Of a stretch of 12,761 nt of DNA, positions 1-6,005 are shown one piece after another. Source of the DNA: an uncultured Lachnospiraceae bacterium (lineage in GTDB: Bacteria > Bacillota > Clostridia > Lachnospirales > Lachnospiraceae). A model generated the notes under the pieces. The model was not told where the DNA came from. It saw only the letters and a list, made by a program, of their open reading frames with translations, and did not search any database. A program made the translations under genes and the position numbers. The number at the start of each line of letters is the position of its first letter. The stretch's first letter is position 1. Where the stretch lies: assembly GCA_910580195.1 (NCBI GenBank), contig CAJTWA010000044.1, forward strand, positions 25,778-38,538, read 5' to 3'.

Positions 1-36
1 GACTAAGAAAGTCGGGAAAGCCCTCCTTCCTAAGTC
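1..36. repeat. Imperfect palindrome at the window edge
   Basis: The first 36 bases fold on themselves. GACTAAG at 1-7 faces CTAAGTC at 30-36, AAG faces CTT, and GGG at 14-16 closes on CCC at 21-23 around an AAAG loop, with four mismatched pairs. A second, weaker inverted pair follows (CTAAG 63-67 with CTTAG 87-91), next to the palindrome GGGCGCCC at 67-74. There is no T-run inside the window to make it a terminator. It may be part of a dispersed palindromic repeat whose remainder lies outside the window; its identity is unknown. Confidence 0.35.
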
Positions 37-76
37 TTCGTAAGCAGTGGATTTCACCTTCACTAAGGGCGCCCAT
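1..76 (-). CDS. Partial small open frame running off the edge, hypothetical
   Basis: A minus-strand frame starts at an ATG (74-76) and stays open to the window edge for 25 codons, beginning MGALSEGEIHC and rich in Arg, Lys and Leu. No Shine-Dalgarno sequence precedes the ATG, and the frame coincides with the palindromic segment at 1-36, so the openness could be an accident of repeat DNA. No function can be given, and it may not be a gene. Confidence 0.15.
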   Translation of the reverse strand, partial: MGALSEGEIHCLRRLRKEGFPDFLS

Positions 77-171
77 GGATTGTTTGCTTAGGGAGAGCCC
101 TTCTGGACTGCCTGTGTATTGAAAAATATGCTTAATTTACTGCTGATAGCTGGAGGCTGCTGGGTGACTGT

Positions 172-366
172 TTGCTGGGTGCTGCAAGTTTTGGAATTGG
201 GCTGCCGGATGCTGCATGCTTTGGGAGATTTGGCCTGCCGGATGCTGCATGTTTTGGGAGGTTTGGCCTGCCGGATGCTGCATGTTTTGGGAGGTTTGGT
301 TTGCCGGATGCTGCAAACGCTGGGGTGTTTCGCTTGAAGGATGCTGCAAGCATTGGGGTGGAGCTG
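172..366. repeat. 33-bp tandem repeat array (about 5-6 copies)
   Basis: Contiguous copies with a 33-bp period start at 202, 235, 268, 301 and 334, with a degenerate copy before 202. The core is GCCGGATGCTGCATG followed by a TTTGGGAGGTTTGG-like tail. Copies 235-267 and 268-300 are nearly identical, and divergence rises towards both ends, as expected from slippage or unequal recombination. Because 33 is a multiple of three and the unit lacks stops, several frames on both strands stay open and spell 11-residue repeats. None of these frames has a convincing ribosome-binding site. The array lies downstream of the operon terminator, so I treat it as non-coding. Confidence 0.85.
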
Positions 367-390
367 GACTATGGGAAAAGAGGGATAACC

Positions 391-446
391 AATTAAAAAA
401 TCCCAGCAGTTACATACAAGCTCAACCCTGTATGTAACTGCTGGGG
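391..446 (-). terminator. Strong intrinsic terminator of the sulfation operon
   Basis: On the minus strand a perfect 17-bp stem (arms 402-418 and 429-445, CCCAGCAGTTACATACA pairing with its complement) encloses a 10-base loop. It is followed by A then TTTTTT, the complement of 395-400. It begins about 22 bases after the stop codon of the last operon gene. The plus strand has no U-tract on its side, so it acts in one direction. It defines the 3' end of the cysD operon. Confidence 0.93.
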
Positions 447-467
447 TATTGTCCGCTGGGGTATTGT
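440..467. repeat. 13-bp direct repeat between last gene and terminator
   Basis: GCTGGGGTATTGT occurs at 440-452 and again, without mismatch, at 455-467, with two bases between. The first copy includes the outer part of the terminator stem. It looks like a local duplication at the operon end. Confidence 0.7.
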
Positions 468-944
468 TTACTGATCCTCCAGCGGGTGTTCTTTGATATA
501 TTGTTCCATGATTGCTGCTGCCAGATATACCAATTTTCCGCAGGGGCGTTTTTTGTAGTATTCTTCGGTTCTTTGTTCTGGGGTTGGTTCGTCTTTTTTC
601 TTGTTTAGGCCTAATAGTTCCCGGCAGACGATGGAGCCGTTTTCTTCCTCGAAGGCGTGGGCAAGCTCTTGGATCCTCCCGTAGTGCTCTTTTTTGCCTT
701 GGTAGTCTTTGGGGTCTTCGTAGCCGTAGAGAATTCCGGCTACGAGGAACATGCCGCTGACTGTCCCGCAGACTTCCCGCAGCCTGCCCATGCCGGCGCC
801 GAAGGAGGAGCTGAGCCTTGCGGCTGTTTTTTGGTCCATGCCATGCAAATCGGAAAAGGCTAGGAATACTGATTGGGTGCAGTTATAGCCTTTTAGGAAG
901 TTTGCTTCGGCGATTTGGCCGTATTTGCTTTCGTTGTAATCCAT
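468..944 (-). CDS. C_GCAxxG_C_C family (redox-associated) protein
   Basis: This 158-residue protein has the family's spaced cysteines: Cys22 in GYNCTQSVF, Cys59 in the glycine-rich stretch GAGMGRLREVCGTVSG, Cys107 in SIVCRELLG, and Cys135 in KKRPCGKL. The family is common in anaerobes, is thought to bind a metal or redox centre, and has no settled reaction. There is no signal peptide and no clear membrane helix, so it should be cytoplasmic. The ATG is preceded by GGAG with about 8 bases spacing. It lies 17 bp after the sulfotransferase and just before a strong terminator, so it is the last gene of the sulfation operon. A role in sulfur or redox chemistry of that pathway is inference from position only. 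Confidence 0.87.
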   Translation of the reverse strand: MDYNESKYGQIAEANFLKGYNCTQSVFLAFSDLHGMDQKTAARLSSSFGAGMGRLREVCGTVSGMFLVAGILYGYEDPKDYQGKKEHYGRIQELAHAFEEENGSIVCRELLGLNKKKDEPTPEQRTEEYYKKRPCGKLVYLAAAIMEQYIKEHPLEDQ

Positions 945-961
945 GTCTTATTCTCCATATG

Positions 962-2074
962 CTATTTGCTTTTCAGCATCTTTTTTGCTTTTCGGTAACC
1001 CCGGAAAATCAAGCTGTTATTGATTGCCCGGATTTCTTTTTTTAGGCTGTTAATCTTTTTTTCTTGGGCACAGAACATTTCTGCCATAACTGCAAAAAGG
1101 TCTTGGTACATTTCACTATTATTGCCATCCCATGTAGGGAGTTCCTGTACAGGTTCCCGGAAAAGCACACCATCTTCCCTGCCTAAAAATTCCTTTGCTG
1201 TTTTTGCATTGCTTTCTTCGTACTTTTTGAGGAACCCAACCTGCTCTTCATAAAGGAACATACTGCTCTTTTTCTGGGGATTCTGTTCTAGCCTGGCGTC
1301 GCTGGCATATGTCATAGGCATCCTCATAAAGTTATCCAAGCCCTGATATTCTTTGATTCCATTCAGGATACGCTTCATCTCAACAAAATTTCCATCCAGC
1401 CCATGGTTCAGTGTTTCTTCTGCGACTACAAAGTCCTCATTGAAATCAATCCCCAATGTATCTAAATAATCAGACAATAAATCGTGGTTTTTTCCTTCAA
1501 ACTGCCCATTCTCATATATCCGGACTAACATATTTTCTTTTCCCACATAACCTGCTATTTTCTGGAGGTGCGCATAATAATCCAAGGGAAAATAAGAATA
1601 CATCTTTTTCTGAAAATATGTCTGGAAATCTTCTGTAATCCCGGGGAGCCCTTTCACTTTTTGGTTCCAAAGCGATTGGATGATTGCATCTTGCCTCCGT
1701 AAATATACTACAATTTTTAAATCACAATTTATTTTTCGGAATTTTTCACACACATCTTCCCAAAAATTCTTTATTTTATTGCATTGATACCAGATTATTT
1801 CATCTGATAACACAATATTCTCATATTCTTCCGCTAATTTTCCTAAAATCTGGTAAGCTTTTTCTTTTTTCTCCTCTTCTTCCACAGAATCTGGGGAATG
1901 ATAAACTAAAAAATGCGCATTCCTATTTTTATAATATGCATCTGGAATCCCAATATCCATATATGGATAACTATATCCCTGCTTTTTCAAGGCTCCTTCA
2001 TTTGCCCTCATAAAATACTGTAAGGAAGTAGTTCCTGTTTTCTGGGTCCCAATACACAGATATACTGTTGCCAT
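962..2074 (-). CDS. PAPS-dependent sulfotransferase family protein
   Basis: This 370-residue protein begins with beta-strand MATVYLCIG and then the 5'-phosphosulfate loop TQKTGTTS (residues 10-17, Lys12 key). A second signature, VVYLRRQDAIIQSLWNQ (about 122-138, with Arg126 or Arg127 and Ser134), fits the 3'-phosphate-binding segment. It should transfer sulfate from PAPS to a hydroxyl or amine acceptor, which the sequence does not identify. The last 50 residues form a likely coiled coil (QEKKINSLKKEIRAINNSL) ending in a basic tail, as in many enzymes of surface polysaccharide synthesis, so peripheral membrane association is plausible. No signal peptide. The ribosome-binding site AGAGGA lies inside the last codons of cysNC, 4 bp upstream of its ATG, implying coupled translation. 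Base composition is AT-rich: 1741-1800 is 25% G+C. Confidence 0.88.
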   Translation of the reverse strand: MATVYLCIGTQKTGTTSLQYFMRANEGALKKQGYSYPYMDIGIPDAYYKNRNAHFLVYHSPDSVEEEEKKEKAYQILGKLAEEYENIVLSDEIIWYQCNKIKNFWEDVCEKFRKINCDLKIVVYLRRQDAIIQSLWNQKVKGLPGITEDFQTYFQKKMYSYFPLDYYAHLQKIAGYVGKENMLVRIYENGQFEGKNHDLLSDYLDTLGIDFNEDFVVAEETLNHGLDGNFVEMKRILNGIKEYQGLDNFMRMPMTYASDARLEQNPQKKSSMFLYEEQVGFLKKYEESNAKTAKEFLGREDGVLFREPVQELPTWDGNNSEMYQDLFAVMAEMFCAQEKKINSLKKEIRAINNSLIFRGYRKAKKMLKSK

Positions 2075-2078
2075 CTTG

Positions 2079-3911
2079 TCATCCTCTTAAATACTTTCCT
2101 AACCCATCCAAAAGAATTTCCACACATTCCTCTATGCTGTGTTTACTGGTATCCACAACGATATCTGGATGTTCCGGCTCTTCATACCGCCCAGATATCC
2201 CTGTAAAATTAGCAATCTTTCCCATCCGGGCTTCTTGGTACAGCCCTTTGGCATCACGTTTTTCACATTCTTCCAGCGGCGTGCTTACATACACTTCTAT
2301 AAAACGCTCCCCTATAATCTCCTTTGCATTCCTCCGCTCCATTCTATAAGGCGAAATAAAGGAAGTTATTACAATCAGCCCTGCATCATTCATCAGCTTG
2401 CTTACTTCTGCAATCCTACGGATATTTTCTATCCTATCTTTCTCTGTAAACCCAAGGTTTTTATTTAAACCCATCCGGATATTGTCCCCATCCAGAAGCA
2501 TCGTATGCTTGCCCATGGCAAACAGCCGTTTTTCCAAAGCATTTGCTAACGTAGACTTACCTGCACCAGAAAGCCCTGTCATCCAAATAGTGATAGCTTT
2601 CTGCTCCAGCCTGCCCTCGCGCATTTCCCTTGTAATGTCCATGCTATGCCATGTCAGGTTTTTCCCCCTTTCCAAAGGATATATAATTGTCCCACAGGCA
2701 GATGTCATATTTGTAATTCGGTCAATCAAAATCAGGGAACCTAATTCCCGGTTACTTTCAAAACGGTCAAATACGATGTTGCTTCCCGTAGAAATTTCAC
2801 AAAAAGCTATTTCATTCTTATAAATGGCATCCGTGTATACCTCTGCGCCAGTATTCACATCAATCTTATATTTGATGTTCATTACTGTTGCCGAAATTAA
2901 TTGCGTACCTGTTTTCAGCCAAAAATTCCTCCCAGCAATCAGGCTGTTGTCATCCATCCACAAAATAGAAGCTGCAAACATATGGCCAATAGAAAGTTTA
3001 TAGTCTTTTTCCAAAACACATCCTCTGGAAACATCAATTTCCGTATCCAACTGGATAGTAACTGCCTGCCCATAGCCGCTTTGTTCCACTGACATGTCCC
3101 CTTGGAAAATTTTTGTTACCCTTGCCCTTTCCTTGCTTGGCATAACAGTAATTTCATCCCCCACTGCAACTTCGCCAGATGAAATTTGTCCCTGAAATCC
3201 GCGGAAATCCTGATTAGGCCGGCATACCCGCTGTACAGGCATGGAAAACTCCTTTTTATTCTCCTTCTCGCTTACGTCCACCTCTTCCAAATAGCAAAGT
3301 AAGGTATCACCATTATACCACATCATTTTCTCAGATTTACGGGTAATGTTATCCCCTTCTGTGGCTGATACTGGAATAATTTGCAATGTTGCATAATCAA
3401 ATTCCGCCATAAGGATTTTTATTTCTTTTTCAATTTTCTTAAACCGTTTCTGGTCATATCCAACCAAATCCATTTTATTAACTGCAAATACAAAATGACG
3501 GATTCCCATTAAGGAGCATATCCTTGCATGGCGCCTAGTCTGCTGCAGCACCCCTTGGCTTGCATCTGTCAAAATAACTGCCAGAGAAGCAAATGACGCG
3601 CCTACTGCCATATTTCTGGTATATTCTTCATGCCCCGGCGTATCTGCCACAATAAAACTTCTGCGCTCCGTACTGAAATAGCGGTATGCCACATCTATTG
3701 TAATCCCCTGCTCCCGTTCTGCCATCAGTCCGTCTAAAAGCAACGAATAATCAATTTTCCCATCCCTAGAACCCACTCTGGAATCCAATTCCAATGCCCG
3801 TTTCTGGTCTGCAAAAATTAATTTTGCATCATAGAGCATATGGCCAATCAATGTTGATTTCCCATCATCCACGCTTCCGCAGGTGATAAATTTTAATAAT
3901 TCATTTTTCAT
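2079..3911 (-). CDS. cysNC: Sulfate adenylyltransferase GTPase subunit fused to APS kinase (CysN-CysC)
   Basis: This 610-residue fusion makes PAPS from sulfate together with CysD. Residues 1 to about 420 are the CysN GTPase: G1 loop GSVDDGKST (12-20), G3 DTPGHEEYTRN (90-100), G4 NKMD (145-148), then the EF-Tu-like beta-barrel domains. GTP hydrolysis drives APS formation. Residues from about 438 to 610 are APS kinase: Walker A GLSGAGKST (446-454), DGDNIR (474-479), the FISPYR segment (518-523) and DAKGLY (553-558), which phosphorylates APS at the 3'-OH. The domain order matches rhizobial NodQ. It starts 2 bp after cysD, with GAGAGG inside the end of cysD as a somewhat distant ribosome-binding site. 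Length and motifs are complete. Confidence 0.96.
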   Translation of the reverse strand: MKNELLKFITCGSVDDGKSTLIGHMLYDAKLIFADQKRALELDSRVGSRDGKIDYSLLLDGLMAEREQGITIDVAYRYFSTERRSFIVADTPGHEEYTRNMAVGASFASLAVILTDASQGVLQQTRRHARICSLMGIRHFVFAVNKMDLVGYDQKRFKKIEKEIKILMAEFDYATLQIIPVSATEGDNITRKSEKMMWYNGDTLLCYLEEVDVSEKENKKEFSMPVQRVCRPNQDFRGFQGQISSGEVAVGDEITVMPSKERARVTKIFQGDMSVEQSGYGQAVTIQLDTEIDVSRGCVLEKDYKLSIGHMFAASILWMDDNSLIAGRNFWLKTGTQLISATVMNIKYKIDVNTGAEVYTDAIYKNEIAFCEISTGSNIVFDRFESNRELGSLILIDRITNMTSACGTIIYPLERGKNLTWHSMDITREMREGRLEQKAITIWMTGLSGAGKSTLANALEKRLFAMGKHTMLLDGDNIRMGLNKNLGFTEKDRIENIRRIAEVSKLMNDAGLIVITSFISPYRMERRNAKEIIGERFIEVYVSTPLEECEKRDAKGLYQEARMGKIANFTGISGRYEEPEHPDIVVDTSKHSIEECVEILLDGLGKYLRG

Positions 3912-3913
3912 AG

Positions 3914-4807
3914 TTAAAAATATCCCTCTCGTTTCCTTTTTTCCATACTGGCTGCACCGCCGTCGGAATCAATAATCCGGCTTGTCCGTTCTGATTCTAC
4001 CGATGACAGGGTTTCTTCTATAATTGCATCCAGCGTGGCTGCCTCTGATTCCATTGCCCCTGTCAGGGGATAGCACCCAAGCGTACGGAACCGGACTGTC
4101 CTTGTTTCAATTTTCTCCCCTTCCTTTAGCTTCAGCCTGTCATCATCTGCCATAATCAACTGGCCATCCCGTGAAACCACAGGCCTCGGTTTCGCAAAGT
4201 ACAGAGAAACGATTGGGATATTCTCCCGCTTAATGTACTGCCAAATATCTTTTTCCGTCCAATTGGACAGTGGAAATACCCGGATGCTTTCCCCCTGTTT
4301 TATTCTGGTATTGAATAATTTCCACATCTCTGGCCTTTGGTTCTTAGGATCCCACGCATGGCTTTCGCTTCGGAATGAAAAAATCCGCTCTTTTGCCCTT
4401 GACTTTTCCTCATCCCTTCTTCCTCCGCCAAAAGCTGCTGTAAACCCATATTTGTCCAACGCCTGTTTCAATGCCTGTGTTTTCATTATATCTGTATAGG
4501 CAGCACCATGGTCAAACGGATTAATTCCCTGCCTTAACCCTTCTTCATTGATATATTCCAACATTTCAATCCCTAAGTTCCGTGCTGTTTCATCCCGGAA
4601 TTCTATCATTTCCCGGAATTTCCATGTAGTATTCACGTGCAGGAATGGAAAAGGCGGCTTCTCTGGATAAAACGCTTTCATAGCTAAACGCAGCATGACG
4701 GAAGAATCCTTGCCGATGGAATATAGCATTACTGGTTTCTCACATTCCGCAGCCACTTCCCGCATAATGTATATGGCTTCTGCTTCTAATTCGTCTAAAT
4801 GGTCCAT
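3914..4807 (-). CDS. cysD: Sulfate adenylyltransferase subunit 2 (CysD)
   Basis: This 297-residue PP-loop ATP pyrophosphatase subunit adenylates sulfate to APS using ATP. The PP-loop reads SIGKDSS (30-36), followed by the family segment FGGGRRDEEKSRAKER (about 125-140). The C-terminus EKRKREGYF is the usual CysD ending. It is cytoplasmic, and its partner is the CysN part of the next gene. AAGGAG sits 6-7 bases before the ATG. It is the first gene of the four-gene operon, downstream of a candidate promoter and of the nadC terminator. The same protein type is called NodP in rhizobia. Length is normal and nothing is missing. Confidence 0.96.
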   Translation of the reverse strand: MDHLDELEAEAIYIMREVAAECEKPVMLYSIGKDSSVMLRLAMKAFYPEKPPFPFLHVNTTWKFREMIEFRDETARNLGIEMLEYINEEGLRQGINPFDHGAAYTDIMKTQALKQALDKYGFTAAFGGGRRDEEKSRAKERIFSFRSESHAWDPKNQRPEMWKLFNTRIKQGESIRVFPLSNWTEKDIWQYIKRENIPIVSLYFAKPRPVVSRDGQLIMADDDRLKLKEGEKIETRTVRFRTLGCYPLTGAMESEAATLDAIIEETLSSVESERTSRIIDSDGGAASMEKRKREGYF

Positions 4808-4833
4808 TCTACTCTCCTTCTATAAAGTATAAT

Positions 4834-4877
4834 TTAGGATTTACCCTAATTTTAATATTATTTAAAAAATATTACAA
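4834..4877 (-). promoter_or_regulatory. Candidate sigma-A promoter for the cysD operon
   Basis: On the minus strand TTGTAA (complement of 4872-4877) is followed after 17 bases by TAAAAT (complement of 4849-4854), one base off the -10 consensus. The region is very AT-rich. Just downstream, TTAGG (4834-4838) and CCTAA (4845-4849) form a short inverted repeat around the expected start of transcription, a possible operator. In AT-rich DNA such matches arise easily. Confidence 0.4.
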
Positions 4878-4969
4878 TCTTATTATGGAATTTAATTGTG
4901 ATAGAAATTTGAGTTCAAATTAATTCGGCAGAATCCCTGCGCTATTGCATTAAAAAAATCCGCCCTAAT

Positions 4970-5010
4970 AAGATAAAAAGGCACTGTCCAATCTTTCAGA
5001 ACAGTGCCCT
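4970..5010 (-). terminator. Intrinsic terminator of nadBC
   Basis: On the minus strand GGCACTGTTC (complement of 4999-5008) pairs with GGACAGTGCC (complement of 4980-4989). This gives eight Watson-Crick pairs plus a G-U and a C-G pair, with a 9-base loop, followed by TTTTT (4975-4979). It lies about 140 bases beyond the nadC stop and separates NAD synthesis from the cysD operon. I see no gene in the rest of 4808-5150. Confidence 0.88.
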
Positions 5011-5150
5011 ATACCCCTACAACCTCTTTCCTGTATTAAGTAATTGCAAATACCATATATGTCTGCTATGCCAAATAGTTTTATTCATCCAACATTGCCC
5101 GTAGTCTTTATGGAAAAATTATCCTCGGCTATACATGGGAACTATCACAC

Positions 5151-6005
5151 TTACACCGCATGGAGGTTTTTCAGGGAAATATCCATAATCGGCGCAGAAT
5201 GGGTCAGCGCCCCGCTGGAAATGTAATCTACGCCAAGGGAAATATAATGTCCAATATTTTCTTTCGTGACATTGCCGGAACATTCTATCTCTGCTTTCCC
5301 GTCAATGGCTGCGATGGCCTCCTGCATTTCTTCCACGCCCATGTTGTCCAGCATGATAATGTCTGCGCCTGCCTCCAAGGCTTCTTTTACCATTTCCACC
5401 GTTTCACATTCTACTTCTATCTTGCGGACAAAGGGTGCATACTCTTTTGCCATTTCTATGGCTTCTTTCACGCCCCCGGCTGCGCCAATATGGTTGTCCT
5501 TTAACAAAATCCCATCGGAAAGGTTATAGCGGTGGTTATATCCGCCGCCGGCCTTCACGGAATATTTTTCGAAAATACGCATATTTGGGGTAGTCTTCCT
5601 CGTATCCAGAAGCTTTACCTTGCTCCCTTCCAGCAGGGAGGCAATGGAATTGGTATACGTCGCTATCCCGCTCATGCGCTGTAAAAAGTTAAGGGCTGTC
5701 CGTTCCCCGGAAAGAATGGCGCGGATATCGCCGGAAACGGTTCCAATTAAATCCCCCTTTTTCACCTTGTCCCCGTCTGAAAACTGGAATTCTACCTTGG
5801 TTCCCTCATCCAGAAGCTCAAACACACGCCGGAATACAAAAAGCCCGGCGAGCACGCCATCCTGCTTGCAGATTAACTGGGCTTCCCCTTTCTGGGCCTT
5901 GCGCATTACTGCATTTGTGGTAACGTCCTCACTGGAAATGTCCTCCCGCAAAGCCTGCAGGATCAGTTCATCCGCATTTAGTTCCATGGTTATTTTGTTG
6001 TCCAT
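5151..6005 (-). CDS. nadC: Nicotinate-nucleotide pyrophosphorylase (quinolinate phosphoribosyltransferase)
   Basis: This 284-residue enzyme, of normal length, joins quinolinate and PRPP to nicotinate mononucleotide with loss of CO2, in de novo NAD synthesis. Visible signatures are ERTALNFLQRMSG (101-113), DTRKTTP (134-140), KAGGGYNHR (151-159), LLKDNH (167-172), EVE (197-199), LDNM (219-222) and ECSGN (241-245), which line the substrate and PRPP site. It is cytoplasmic. Its ATG lies inside nadB, overlapping the nadB end by 38 bp in another frame, so translation is probably coupled. The best ribosome-binding site, AGAGGA, is somewhat far from the ATG, with a weaker GAAGAAAG closer. nadA is not in the window. 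Confidence 0.96.
   Translation of the reverse strand: MDNKITMELNADELILQALREDISSEDVTTNAVMRKAQKGEAQLICKQDGVLAGLFVFRRVFELLDEGTKVEFQFSDGDKVKKGDLIGTVSGDIRAILSGERTALNFLQRMSGIATYTNSIASLLEGSKVKLLDTRKTTPNMRIFEKYSVKAGGGYNHRYNLSDGILLKDNHIGAAGGVKEAIEMAKEYAPFVRKIEVECETVEMVKEALEAGADIIMLDNMGVEEMQEAIAAIDGKAEIECSGNVTKENIGHYISLGVDYISSGALTHSAPIMDISLKNLHAV

Noticed and set aside
172..366. CRISPR array
   Set aside because: The repeats abut with no unique spacers, and no cas genes are present.
119..437. Small repeat proteins on either strand across the 33-bp array
   Set aside because: Openness follows from a stop-free unit whose length is a multiple of three; starts lack ribosome-binding sites and several frames are equally open.
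4808..4970. SAM riboswitch or T-box upstream of cysD
   Set aside because: The leader predicted from the candidate promoter is too short and AT-rich, and I see none of the conserved elements.
5968..6005. Frameshift or gene fusion at the nadB-nadC junction
   Set aside because: Both proteins are complete with proper ends; a 38-bp overlap is ordinary translational coupling.
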